Shown here: piece after piece, positions 6,554 to 15,178 of the stretch | How positions within the stretch are numbered: position 1 is the first letter of the stretch | Layout: every line of letters begins with the position of its first letter | From: a virus | Strand: one strand, 5' to 3' | IMG/VR virus record: IMGVR_UViG_3300013094_000234 | Location: 1-26,453 of that record | DNA: 26,453 bases | Notes under the pieces: generated by a model | Databases searched by the model: none | Seen by the model: the letters and a program-made list of their open reading frames with translations, nothing else | What the model was told of the DNA's origin: nothing | Made by a program: the position numbers and the translations under genes

Positions 6554-8313
6554 CAGCACAAGTCATATCCTTAGCTATACAACCTGGGATTCAACGGGAT
6601 GGCACTCGGCTTGATGCACCACTTTATGTGGATGGGCAATGGGTCAGATTTCAGCGTGGTAGACCTCGTAAGATTGGTGGGTATAAGGCAATTTTCTTAA
6701 ATTCACCTGGAATATCTCGTGGCATGGTTATGCAGTCACAACAAGGCATTAACTATGTGTATTCTGGTTATAGCAACTCTGTCCAATATTGGCAAACAGA
6801 TAATGATGATGGCGTAGGCTCAGGGCCTGAACCTATTACTTTAGACACAAATTATTTTGTTTCAAATACTAATAATCTCTGGCAGTTTGATATTGGCTAT
6901 GATGCCAATGGTTCAGGCGCACTAAATGTAATTGCTCATCCTGGTCAAAATCTTAGTGATATAGACAATACTGTAGACACTTATGTATTAGCAGGTTCAT
7001 TTCCTGGGGGTACACTCACTGCAGTAGGTGTATTTACTGCGGTTGGTGTGCTGACAGGAACATCATTTGTTATTTCATCTGCCAATTATAAGATTAATAC
7101 TAACCAACTGGTTACAGGTGGAGGGTTAGCTGCAGGAACAACAGTTATTTCGTCTATAGTGTCAGGTTCAACCACTACTGTGACATTGTCGGGTAGTGGT
7201 TCTAATGGCTCACATACGCTCACATTTGATAATCAGATCTCTGTGTCTGGCGGTGCTTGTATGGTTTATCCATACCTTTTTGTATATGGGAACAATGGCC
7301 TGATTCAGAACTGTGCTGCTGGTGACTTTACTAACTGGGTATCAGCCGACTCAAATGCTAACAACATATCAGGCACAAAAGTAGTTAAAGGTCTACCTCT
7401 TCGTGGAGGAACAACATCACCATCTGGATTGTTCTGGTCACTTGATCAGCTAACTCGTGTGTCTTACAACCCTACGACCGTTGGTTCATCAACGTTGTAC
7501 TGGCGGTATGACATTATCAGTTCACAAACATCTATATTGTCATCTAATTCACCTATTGAATATGATGGTATATACTACTGGATAGGCGTTGATAGATTCT
7601 TAATGTATAACGGGGTTGTTCAAGAAATCCCGAACAACACCAATATTAACTACTTCTTTGACAATGTTAACTATGTGCAGCGACAAAAAGTATGGGCTGC
7701 TAAAATACCTCGTTGGGGTGAGATCTGGTGGTTTTTCCCAAGTGGTAGTTCTACAGAGTGCAATGATGCAATTATCTATAATATCCGTGAGAATACTTGG
7801 TATGATGCAGGCCAAGCACTAGGCGCACAAAGGTCTGCAGGAGTGTTTTCAGAGGTATTTAGGTTTCCTATTTGGGCTGGCAATGCAACTAATACGCTAA
7901 ATCAGTGTACAATTTGGCAGCATGAAGTAGGGACAGATCAGATTTATCTGACACAAGTTGATGCCATCAATTCATACTTTGAGACTAACTCTATTGGCTG
8001 GAACACAGGCGGCCCTGGTCAGAAGTCATTATCCGGGTTGAATAACTGGATTAGATTAGAAAGAATTGAGCCTGACTTTAACATGAATGGTCAGATGTCA
8101 GTAACAGTCTTAGGTAAGGGTTATGCTGATGATATTGATGTTGCATCAGAGCCATATTACTTTGACAATACTACACTTAAAATCGACATGAGAGAACAGA
8201 GGCGTGAGATGCGCTTAAGATTCACTAGCAACACTTTTAACGGTACATATGAATGTGGTTCGAACATTCTAAGCGCTGATATTGGTGATGTAAGAAGCAC
8301 AGGTAACCCATAA
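6550..8313 (+). CDS. Nozzle / packaged-DNA stabilisation-like tail protein (P22 gp10-like)
   Basis: I place the start at TTG 6550 because GGAGGAG lies at 6539-6545 and the TTGA overlaps the previous stop. An upstream TTG at 6514 lies inside the previous gene with no SD. This gives 587 residues. The N-terminus (IQPGIQRDGTRLDAP, QWVRFQRGRPRKIGGY) is typical of short-tail nozzle or gp10-like proteins: a DGTxLD motif and an RFxxGxPRKIGG motif followed by beta-propeller-like strands. These close the tail channel after DNA packaging. A Thr/Ser-rich insertion lies at about residues 160-230. The position after the adaptor agrees. Family membership is inferred from motifs, so the exact homologue is uncertain. 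Confidence 0.6.
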   Translation: MTAQVISLAIQPGIQRDGTRLDAPLYVDGQWVRFQRGRPRKIGGYKAIFLNSPGISRGMVMQSQQGINYVYSGYSNSVQYWQTDNDDGVGSGPEPITLDTNYFVSNTNNLWQFDIGYDANGSGALNVIAHPGQNLSDIDNTVDTYVLAGSFPGGTLTAVGVFTAVGVLTGTSFVISSANYKINTNQLVTGGGLAAGTTVISSIVSGSTTTVTLSGSGSNGSHTLTFDNQISVSGGACMVYPYLFVYGNNGLIQNCAAGDFTNWVSADSNANNISGTKVVKGLPLRGGTTSPSGLFWSLDQLTRVSYNPTTVGSSTLYWRYDIISSQTSILSSNSPIEYDGIYYWIGVDRFLMYNGVVQEIPNNTNINYFFDNVNYVQRQKVWAAKIPRWGEIWWFFPSGSSTECNDAIIYNIRENTWYDAGQALGAQRSAGVFSEVFRFPIWAGNATNTLNQCTIWQHEVGTDQIYLTQVDAINSYFETNSIGWNTGGPGQKSLSGLNNWIRLERIEPDFNMNGQMSVTVLGKGYADDIDVASEPYYFDNTTLKIDMREQRREMRLRFTSNTFNGTYECGSNILSADIGDVRSTGNP

Positions 8314-8546
8314 TGGTTGTATATGATCCACGTGGGCATACATGGGATACTTGGTGCAAAAGAATGTGTGACTTATTTGCTTCTAATCAACTAGGCTTTG
8401 TAAATGAGGACAAGTGGCGATCATGGGCTGATGGGGTACAAGGTATTGGTTACTTTGTTAACTCGGCAGTTCCTGATCAAAGAGTGTTTAAAGACTGGCA
8501 ATCATGGGCAAAAGCCTTTGTAGGTGCTATGTCTATTGACGGATAA
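8313..8546 (+). CDS. Conserved small virion-region protein (77 aa)
   Basis: The start overlaps the previous stop (TAATG). The protein is acidic-aromatic, with DPRGHTWDTWCKRMCDLF, a KWRSWADGVQGIGYF middle and a DWQSWAKAFVG end. The evenly spaced Trp residues and the GIGYFxNSxVPD pattern are familiar from small proteins that follow the tail nozzle gene in other short-tailed phages. Their role has not been worked out. No TM or signal is present. It is probably a minor structural or assembly protein, by position only. Confidence 0.6.
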   Translation: MVVYDPRGHTWDTWCKRMCDLFASNQLGFVNEDKWRSWADGVQGIGYFVNSAVPDQRVFKDWQSWAKAFVGAMSIDG

Positions 8547-8549
8547 ACT

Positions 8550-8912
8550 ATGAAACCTTCTGAAATTATTAAGCATGTAGCAATGCAAGTGGGTATTGAC
8601 CCTAATGTTGCAATTATAGAAGCGCATAAGCGGTTGCAACAGCCTGGTGAAATTATGATCCAGCATGATGATAGTCTGATGTACTATAAGAAAATTGGAA
8701 ACATGTCAGCTGCTGTGTACTTTATATCTGCTGACTCAGCGCTAAGCATGTTTAGTGCTATTTCTTATTTTAAAAAGAAACTAAAACAAGTCGGTGTTCA
8801 AATGATTTATATGAACACTCAAAATAAGCAAATGATTGAAGCATTAAAGACAGCAGGTATTAAAATGGTTCATTCAAATATTCAGCAATACCATTTAATG
8901 GCAAGAATATGA
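8550..8912 (+). CDS. Possible truncated GNAT-fold protein, T7 gp13-like position
   Basis: This 120-residue protein has an N-terminal helical part (KPSEIIKHVAMQVG) followed by a predicted strand/helix order: AAVYFIS, then SAISYFKKKLKQVG, then VQMIYMNT, then NKQMIEALKTAGI, then IKMVHSN and QYHLMARI. That order matches the C-terminal half of a GNAT acetyltransferase, including the usual A-L-x-x-A-G-F/I turn. The Q/R-x-x-G-x-G/A acetyl-CoA loop is not visible. In T7 the gene before the internal core proteins (gp13) is also a degenerate GNAT-like protein, so a virion assembly role is possible. The assignment is tentative. Confidence 0.4.
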   Translation: MKPSEIIKHVAMQVGIDPNVAIIEAHKRLQQPGEIMIQHDDSLMYYKKIGNMSAAVYFISADSALSMFSAISYFKKKLKQVGVQMIYMNTQNKQMIEALKTAGIKMVHSNIQQYHLMARI

Positions 8913-9409
8913 ACTTAGATACAAATTGGTCAGTTAAAGAATTCATGGAGTGGTGGGTTAAAGAGAAGATCATTAGGCCCCCTTTTCTAGACGGCATCTT
9001 TTTTACAGACATTGCCGCATCTATTGTCTTATTTAGGAATGGCCCATTTCAAGTTGAAATGTATATTTCTAAGCCAGACACAGAATCACCTTACCATAGT
9101 CACCCGGGTGTAGATTCTCTGTTAATGTATTTGACAGGCAACTTAGTGTTTGGTAAAGATAATCAGCAAATGGATTTGTCTGAGTTTCAAAGGCCTAGAG
9201 ATAATGAACCTGATGTTCACTTTTTACTAGGTAAGTTTGACATTCTTGAGCCTAATCAGTTGCACAATTTAAAGACTATGAGTGAAGGTGGTGCATTCTT
9301 TTCATTTGAGAAATGGAATGATCGTATACCGAACTCTGTAACAGTTAACTGGGAAGGTGAGCCTTCTGGCAGTCTGCATAAACAAGTGATTGAGAAAAGT
9401 ACAGCATGA
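8909..9409 (+). CDS. Cupin-domain protein
   Basis: This 166-residue protein overlaps its neighbours on both sides (ATGA). The middle carries the cupin barrel motif 1: PYHSHPGVDSLLMYLTGNLVFG with an HxH pair and, in place of Glu, an Asp. Motif 2 follows with LEPNQLHNLKT and a conserved His. Metal binding by two or three His is therefore likely. Cupins include dioxygenases, isomerases, sugar epimerases and non-enzymatic sensors, and nothing here distinguishes among them. A cupin between GNAT-like genes inside a virion gene block is unusual; it could modify a virion or host surface component. Confidence 0.65.
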   Translation: MNLDTNWSVKEFMEWWVKEKIIRPPFLDGIFFTDIAASIVLFRNGPFQVEMYISKPDTESPYHSHPGVDSLLMYLTGNLVFGKDNQQMDLSEFQRPRDNEPDVHFLLGKFDILEPNQLHNLKTMSEGGAFFSFEKWNDRIPNSVTVNWEGEPSGSLHKQVIEKSTA

Positions 9410-9858
9410 TCTCATTTCAGAAAGAAGCACCTCAACCATTTGCTCAAGAAGCAATGGATTTGTTTAATGCTCACTTTCATGAAATTGCTGAGAGAACAGA
9501 CATAATTGAGCTTGACCCTGATGTAGAAGCATATCAACGATTGTATGCGCAAAACAAGCTAGAGATTCATACGATTAGAGAAGATGATAAGTTAATTGGC
9601 TATAGCATTTGGTTTGTAATGAACCATTTACACTACAAAAAGAGTTTAACTGCAAATTCTGATGTGTTGTTTATTCATCCTGACTTTAGAAAAGGAATGA
9701 CAGGCGTAAAGTTTATTACATGGTCATTGAATGAGATTAAGAAGAGAAAGCCTCAACGAATTGCATTCCATATGAAGCCATTTTTAGACTATAGCCCTAT
9801 CATTGAAAGGCTAGGTGCTAAGTATTTTGAGAAAACGTATACCATTGTAATGGAGTGA
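9406..9858 (+). CDS. GNAT-family N-acetyltransferase
   Basis: This 150-residue protein shows the GNAT order. Strands IHTIREDDKLIGYSIWFV and SDVLFIHPDFRKG (motif A: the V-x-P-x-x-R-G pattern, with PDFRKGMTG as the acetyl-CoA loop) are followed by a helix GVKFITWSLNEIKK, a strand RIAFHMK and the final IIERLGAKYFEKTYTIVME, which holds the typical LGA/F-x-x-x-x-x-Y ending. The substrate is unknown. The gene is cotranslated with the cupin gene (ATGA) and directly precedes the internal virion proteins, the place where T7-like phages have gp13, another GNAT-like protein. Confidence 0.7.
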   Translation: MISFQKEAPQPFAQEAMDLFNAHFHEIAERTDIIELDPDVEAYQRLYAQNKLEIHTIREDDKLIGYSIWFVMNHLHYKKSLTANSDVLFIHPDFRKGMTGVKFITWSLNEIKKRKPQRIAFHMKPFLDYSPIIERLGAKYFEKTYTIVME

Positions 9859-9862
9859 TATT

Positions 9863-11236
9863 ATGGGTTTTACAGCGGCAGCAGTAGATTTAAGCGCAGG
9901 GGCAGCAGCGGCAGTTGATGTCGGTGCGGCAGCAATTGATGCAGGTGCTGCAGCGGCGGCTACAGATGCAACAGTTGCGGCGGCTACAGATGCAACGACA
10001 GTAGGGACTGTTGATGCGGCGGCTACAGATGCGGCAGCAACTACTACAGATGCAACGGTTACAGATGCGGCAGCAACAGATACAGCTGCAACAACTACAG
10101 ATGCAGCAGCAACTACTACAGATGCACAAGCTGCAGCTGATGAAGCAGCTCAAACTGCACAATATAATGCGAACCCATTTAATGCTAATAATCCTGCACC
10201 AGGCGTACAATTAGACCCTTATAGCCCTTCAGGCTGGTCTGATGCATCAGGAAATCCTATCAATCCTGATGGTTCTGCATATACGCCTGCGCCTGTTGAT
10301 CAGCAAGTCATTGATCAAGCATCTCAATCAACTGCTACGCCTACAAACCCTCTTAACCCTGCAAACATGGCGGCAAACCAAGTTGCAAGCAAGGTTGTTA
10401 ACAGCTTATTAACACCTACACAAGTTAAGCAAGCTGCTTTAAATGGTCAAATAGCCAATCCACAGACAACAACTTCAACTAGCTCTGGTTCAGGCTCAGT
10501 TTCTTCAAGTGGTTCTATTCCTGGTACTTTGTCAGGTACAGGCTTAGCAGGTGCGCCTGTATATGGGTCAAATTCTAAGATTATTTCACAATTAAAACAA
10601 ATGTATCCACAATTAAACAATGTGGATCCAAGAATCTTAAACTCTGTTGTAGGTGGTTCATCAGATTCACAAGCAAACTCAATGATGCAGTCAGGTATGG
10701 GTGCATTAGGTAGTTCAGCTCAAAACCCTTATTCTTCAATGGTTCAGTCATTGTTAGGTGATAGTGGCGGTTCTAATCCTTCAGCTGGTTTGCCTATTGC
10801 TAAAGAAGGTGGCGGAACTAATGACATTCTAAGTAAATGGGCACAAAAGCAAAATGAGCAAGAAGGTACTCAGATGATGAACTCTGGGTTAAAGATGCTA
10901 GGCGCTACTAATTACAACCTTCCAGGTAATAAAGACGGAGGTCACCAGCATAAGCCAGAATTCATTACAGGAGCCACTGGCCATTACGTTAAAGGTAAAG
11001 GTGATGGACAATCTGACGACATTCCTGCAATGCTGGCGGATGGCGAATATGTGTTCGATGCCGATACTGTAGCAGCTTTAGGCAATGGCAGTTCTGATGC
11101 CGGTGCTAAGCTCTTAGATCATTTTAGAGAATCACTTAGAGAACATAAGAGATCTGCACCAGTTGATAAAATACCACCAGCAGCATCGCCTCTTGCTTAC
11201 ATGAAAGAAGCTTTGAAAAGGCATAAACAAGGATAA
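9863..11236 (+). CDS. Large Ala/Asp/Thr-repeat virion protein, internal virion candidate
   Basis: This 457-residue protein starts at ATG 9863 after GGAG. Residues ~5-100 are low complexity, made of A, D, T and V in units such as ATDAA and TTTDA. Next come Asn/Pro/Gln/Ser-rich stretches and a conserved C-terminal domain with DDIPAMLADGEYVFDADTV followed by AALGNGSSDAGAKLL. I recognise the GEYVF-DADTVAALGNG signature from structural proteins of other short-tailed phages, where it is found in large, mostly disordered virion proteins. By position it is the first of four putative DNA-ejection/internal virion proteins. Enzymatic motifs are absent. Confidence 0.6.
   Translation: MGFTAAAVDLSAGAAAAVDVGAAAIDAGAAAAATDATVAAATDATTVGTVDAAATDAAATTTDATVTDAAATDTAATTTDAAATTTDAQAAADEAAQTAQYNANPFNANNPAPGVQLDPYSPSGWSDASGNPINPDGSAYTPAPVDQQVIDQASQSTATPTNPLNPANMAANQVASKVVNSLLTPTQVKQAALNGQIANPQTTTSTSSGSGSVSSSGSIPGTLSGTGLAGAPVYGSNSKIISQLKQMYPQLNNVDPRILNSVVGGSSDSQANSMMQSGMGALGSSAQNPYSSMVQSLLGDSGGSNPSAGLPIAKEGGGTNDILSKWAQKQNEQEGTQMMNSGLKMLGATNYNLPGNKDGGHQHKPEFITGATGHYVKGKGDGQSDDIPAMLADGEYVFDADTVAALGNGSSDAGAKLLDHFRESLREHKRSAPVDKIPPAASPLAYMKEALKRHKQG
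9890..10150 (+). repeat. Degenerate in-frame tandem repeats (TACAGATGC-based)
   Basis: The core CTACAGATGC or ACAGATGC recurs many times, spaced by GGCGG, AGCAGC and CAACTACT blocks with a three-base phase. The repeats encode the Ala-Thr-Asp-rich N-terminal part of the virion protein. Period and spacing vary, which suggests expansion by slippage or unequal recombination. All units keep the reading frame. Confidence 0.75.
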
Positions 11237-11239
11237 TCT

Positions 11240-12304
11240 ATGGCACTTTCATCTACTTACGCCACACCAGTTAACTTAGGGACTGCTGGCTCATCGTCAA
11301 GTGGTAGCATAACGCAAGGTGCACCACTTCCTAATATTACGACGACACAACAGCAAGCAACAGCTGCACCTAGTTTCTATACAGATTATCTTAATAATCT
11401 TGCAACACAGGGTTCTAATGCGGCATCAAATGCTCAATATGTGGGGGCACAACCTTTACAACAGCAAGCATTTAATCAAGTAGCTCAGAATGTAGGCAAT
11501 TATCAGCCTGCATTAGATATGTCGACCATGCTAGCGGCTAATGTAGGCCAATCAAACTTAGCGCAAGCTTTAGGCAATCTTAACCAACAAAATATTGCTA
11601 CGAACTTAGCACCTCAAGCAACTGCTGGCATAGTAGGCACAGGTCAGTTTGGCTCATCACGAGGTGCTGGAGCTCTTGGACAAGTAATCTCAAATGCTGA
11701 CATTGCTACGCAAGCTCAGCAAGCTCAAGCTATGCAGCAAGACACTGCTAATCAATTAGCGGCTAGTCAGCAACTTGGTAATTTAGCAACAAGCACACAA
11801 AACTTAGGTCTTGGTGATGTTAATGCACTAGCCACATTAGGCGGTCAACAGCAAACAATTGCACAAAATCAGCAGTTGTTCCCGATGCAGCAGTTAACTA
11901 ATGAGTCTGCACTCTTAAGAGGTTATACAGTACCTACAAGCACATCAAGTACGTACACCGGACCTATTCCTGGGGCATACCAAGCATCGCCATTACAACA
12001 AGTGGCTGGTCTTGGTGCATTGGCTGCAGGTATTAGTAATACAAACCTTGGTCAACAATTATTTGGTACGTCTGCATCAGGTACACCTGGTAGTGCTAAT
12101 TATGTGGCTGCAACTCCTGGCATGTTTGGTAGTTTATTTGGGTCTAATAGTTCAAATGGCTCTTCAACTAGCGGTACCGACACATCTAATAATGCTATTA
12201 ACTATGCAGGTGTAAATTCTAATGGCGTACCTATTTGGTACTCACCTTCTGGTGGCTATGTAGATGCTAATGGAAACCCTGTAGCTGTAACTAGCGATGA
12301 ATAG
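11240..12304 (+). CDS. Gln/Ala/Asn-rich internal virion protein candidate
   Basis: This 354-residue protein starts at ATG 11240 after AAGGATAA. After a Ser/Gly/Thr-rich N-terminus comes a conserved-looking FYTDYLNNLA...PLQQQAF segment and a long helical region rich in Q, A and N (about 60-230), with a GTGQFGSSRGAGALG glycine turn near residue 135. A Ser/Gly-rich end follows. The sequence type (YxxYLxxL, then PLQQQAFxQV) is familiar from virion proteins of podoviruses, close to the ejection proteins. The C-terminal region has NG/GG turns. Function is inferred from context only. Confidence 0.55.
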   Translation: MALSSTYATPVNLGTAGSSSSGSITQGAPLPNITTTQQQATAAPSFYTDYLNNLATQGSNAASNAQYVGAQPLQQQAFNQVAQNVGNYQPALDMSTMLAANVGQSNLAQALGNLNQQNIATNLAPQATAGIVGTGQFGSSRGAGALGQVISNADIATQAQQAQAMQQDTANQLAASQQLGNLATSTQNLGLGDVNALATLGGQQQTIAQNQQLFPMQQLTNESALLRGYTVPTSTSSTYTGPIPGAYQASPLQQVAGLGALAAGISNTNLGQQLFGTSASGTPGSANYVAATPGMFGSLFGSNSSNGSSTSGTDTSNNAINYAGVNSNGVPIWYSPSGGYVDANGNPVAVTSDE

Positions 12305-12320
12305 AGATTAAAGGATAATT

Positions 12321-13967
12321 ATGGCACTACCAACGGTACTTCCGACACTACCTACAGGGCTTGCAGGTGACCCTGATGCTCAAAGAGAGTACACAACAGC
12401 GCTACAAAAAGTACTGTCGTCATTAGACAATAGAAATAAGACTAATTGGTTTTCAATTGCTGGTCAATTATTTGACCCAGGTAGAACAGGCAATGCCGGT
12501 GAAGCTATTGGTAGAACAGCTACTGAAGTAGGCAAACAGCAAGAAAAGCAAGAAGAACAAGAGCCTACTATTGCAATGATGAGAGCACAGCTTGCAGGTC
12601 AAACCTATCAGATTAAAAATGAGGGTAAAGCGCTTGAAGTGCTTGCAGGTGCTATAGGAACAGACCCTAAGACATTATCAACTCAACTGTCTAATGGCAC
12701 ATTACCACCTGGCGCTATATCTAGAATTACACCAGAGATTATGGCAACAGCTGAGTACTTATCGCCTAAGGTTGGCTCAATTGCTAAAAACGTGTTTGAT
12801 ATGGAGCTTAAGACTAATCAGGCAGTAACTGAAGATCGTAAAGCTGGCGCAAGCATTGCAGACTTGATGGGTAAATACGGTAAAGATAGAGTACTGTCCG
12901 TCATAAACCCCTCATCATTACCTAATTCTATGCAGCCTCAAAGTACTGCACCTGCTGCTAATCCACCTGTTGCTAATACAGCTCCTGCACCTTTAACTAA
13001 TAATGATGTTGCGCCTGCTAAGAGCCCTATGTCAGGTCGTAACCCACAATTACAGCCTGATCAAGAAGCACCTGTTAAACGAGTAGGCGGTAGAACTTTA
13101 GAAGAAGCCCTTGCTTTAACTAAACAAAACAATCTGAGCCATGGCGTTCCTTTTACAAAAGACGATGCTGCTATCTTTACACGTAGGTTTAATGGTGCGC
13201 CTGCTGACCCTGTAGCGCCTACACCTGCACCTGTTGCACAAGCTGTTCAACCAACGGCAGCACCTGCAGCTACTGTTGTTGCGCAAAACCCTGATGAAAA
13301 TTTACCATGGGCAGCGCAAAGTGAAGTTGCAAAGTCAAGGATTGAAAAAGCAGATAAGCTGTGGCAAGAAAAGAAAGATGCAATTAATGAGTGGGACCCT
13401 GAAAAGATTCAAGGCTCAAATAATCGTATTAGAGAAATTCACGATATTGTTAAAGAGAAGCCACAAGTTGCAGGCTTACTTAAGAAGCAAGGTTTGTTAT
13501 CTGCATTTGCAAATGCTGCACAAGAAGGCGTTACACTTGGTCAGTTTGGAAACATTAGTGTTCCAACCGAGAAGTTTATTTCATCGCTAAATCTTAAAGA
13601 TACAGATCAAAGAGACGCTGCCAGATTAGCAACGCTTCTAAACCAAGAATTCTTAGAGCGGTTTAAGGCATACAAGTCAACTTTAGGCCCTAGCATATCT
13701 AATGCCGATATGATGCTTGGTAAGTCAAGCTTAGTAACACCTCAAGATACTGCAGATGCTATTAAGTACTGGTCACAGCATGGACTGGTTGTTAATCATC
13801 AACGTGAAGCCTTGTACAACAAAGCATTGCAATATGATACACAATACGGACAGTCTTCAGGTCCACAAAAGTTCTTTAGCTCACCGTACTATACTGAGAC
13901 TATCAAGCAGTACCAACCGCTGTATGATCAGTTGATAAAGCAGTCACCACTTTATAAGAGACCATAA
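12321..13967 (+). CDS. Large hypothetical internal virion protein
   Basis: This 548-residue protein has ATG 12321 after AAGGATAA. The N-terminal ~200 residues are helical and charged (with DPDAQREYTTALQKVL, FSIAGQLFDPGRTG and GEAIGRTATEVGKQQEK). Two Pro/Ala/Gln-rich linkers follow at about 205-245 and 295-325. A second helical domain fills the C-terminal part, rich in Lys, Gln and Tyr, ending SPLYKRP. No lysozyme, protease or TM motif is visible. Length, helicity and position between two other large late genes suggest an ejection or core protein like T7 gp15/gp16 or P22 gp20, but I see no direct homology. Confidence 0.5.
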   Translation: MALPTVLPTLPTGLAGDPDAQREYTTALQKVLSSLDNRNKTNWFSIAGQLFDPGRTGNAGEAIGRTATEVGKQQEKQEEQEPTIAMMRAQLAGQTYQIKNEGKALEVLAGAIGTDPKTLSTQLSNGTLPPGAISRITPEIMATAEYLSPKVGSIAKNVFDMELKTNQAVTEDRKAGASIADLMGKYGKDRVLSVINPSSLPNSMQPQSTAPAANPPVANTAPAPLTNNDVAPAKSPMSGRNPQLQPDQEAPVKRVGGRTLEEALALTKQNNLSHGVPFTKDDAAIFTRRFNGAPADPVAPTPAPVAQAVQPTAAPAATVVAQNPDENLPWAAQSEVAKSRIEKADKLWQEKKDAINEWDPEKIQGSNNRIREIHDIVKEKPQVAGLLKKQGLLSAFANAAQEGVTLGQFGNISVPTEKFISSLNLKDTDQRDAARLATLLNQEFLERFKAYKSTLGPSISNADMMLGKSSLVTPQDTADAIKYWSQHGLVVNHQREALYNKALQYDTQYGQSSGPQKFFSSPYYTETIKQYQPLYDQLIKQSPLYKRP

Positions 13968-15178
13968 TGACTACATTATCATTCTCAGACATTGATCCAC
14001 GCCTTAACAGTGGGACACCTGCTAACCCACCACAAGCTCCAGCATCTTCAATTTTAAGTGATCATCCTGCAGTTGCTAATGAGACAAGTACACAACTAAG
14101 ACTAGAAGATATTGACCCTAGATTAGCCGGTGCTTCTGAGAATGCTGATAATACTGCAACGTCTTCTGTTGAAAAGTCTACTGAGCAAGGCGTTATTCAG
14201 CCACAAAATGAAGCAGCCGTTGCAGGTGCAGCTGCTGGTTATGGCATGTCTAAATTGCCTATTCCACAGCCTAGAACATTAGACTTTACAAGAGCACAAG
14301 TCCAAGCAGACGTTAAGTCTAAAGCTGCAAACAGACTTCAAGACCAAATCTTTAATGAAGTTAAGCAGCATGGTGCAACAGTTGATAAGCTAACTAATGA
14401 ACTAAGCCAGGCAAAGTCATTGCATAGCAATACCAAAGATGCTCTTACTCAAGCAGAAGAAAATTTAAGGTCTACAGGCATTGAGCCTAATCCACCACCT
14501 AAAGCAGCTGTTGAAGCTGAACCTGAGCCTCCTAAGTTATCGGCTGGAGCCGAGAGACATACTAATAAGATGTCTGAAATACGAACAGGTAACAAGGTAC
14601 AACGTGGTCTTGAAGGTGTTAAAGAGTTTGAAGGTATGGGTAGTCTTCCTGGCTACTCTAGAAATAGTCGTTTGATTGTTCCGTCTGAATATGCTGAAGC
14701 TCCTGTATTAACACCGGCACAACTTGAAGCACATGATGCTCTTGCCAAAGCTAAATCTGCTCATGCTGAGTCTGTGACTCGTCTTAACAAAGCACAAATG
14801 GCTCTTGAAAAGCATGTTGCTAAATCACCTATTGCACAGACAACAAAGACAGCAGCTACAAGAGCCACTGAAAAAGCAGCAGAAGCAGCCGACCTTCTTG
14901 AAGGTCTTAAATCGTCGTCACCATTCCTTGCAAAAGTGGGTACAGCAATTGGAAAAATTCCTGCACTTGGTATAGCAGGTGGTGCACTTGCTGGGCATGA
15001 TCTTTATCAAGCATACCAAGACTATGAGAAACAAGACTATCCAGAAATGGCAGCACATCTGTCAACTGGTGTAGGCGGTGCATTGTTATCTATTCCTCAT
15101 CCTTATGCACGAGTTGCAGGTGCACTGGTTTCTGCCCCTGGCTTGGCTTATCAAGGATATAAGGCACTAAACCCCTAG
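13967..15178 (+). CDS. Helical virion protein with hydrophobic C-terminus, ejection-protein candidate
   Basis: This 403-residue protein overlaps the previous gene (TAATG). The N-terminus carries the motif DIDPRL twice (residues 8-13 and 48-53) in disordered sequence. A coiled coil spans about 100-170 (DKLTNELSQAKS, DALTQAEENLR), with more helices at 250-310. The last ~90 residues are rich in Gly/Ala with hydrophobic stretches (IGKIPALGIAGGALAGHDLY, LSTGVGGALLSI, VAGALVSAPGLAYQGY). Such amphipathic, glycine-zipper-like ends suit a protein that enters the host membrane during DNA ejection, as T7 gp14 or P22 gp7 do. It is the last rightward gene and overlaps the convergent gene by 89 nt. Confidence 0.5.
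   Translation: MTTLSFSDIDPRLNSGTPANPPQAPASSILSDHPAVANETSTQLRLEDIDPRLAGASENADNTATSSVEKSTEQGVIQPQNEAAVAGAAAGYGMSKLPIPQPRTLDFTRAQVQADVKSKAANRLQDQIFNEVKQHGATVDKLTNELSQAKSLHSNTKDALTQAEENLRSTGIEPNPPPKAAVEAEPEPPKLSAGAERHTNKMSEIRTGNKVQRGLEGVKEFEGMGSLPGYSRNSRLIVPSEYAEAPVLTPAQLEAHDALAKAKSAHAESVTRLNKAQMALEKHVAKSPIAQTTKTAATRATEKAAEAADLLEGLKSSSPFLAKVGTAIGKIPALGIAGGALAGHDLYQAYQDYEKQDYPEMAAHLSTGVGGALLSIPHPYARVAGALVSAPGLAYQGYKALNP

Noticed and set aside
9890-10210. Long minus-strand frame rich in Cys
   Set aside because: It is the mirror of the Ala/Thr/Asp repeat tract; the Cys content follows from GCA/TGC repeats, with no SD or neighbours.
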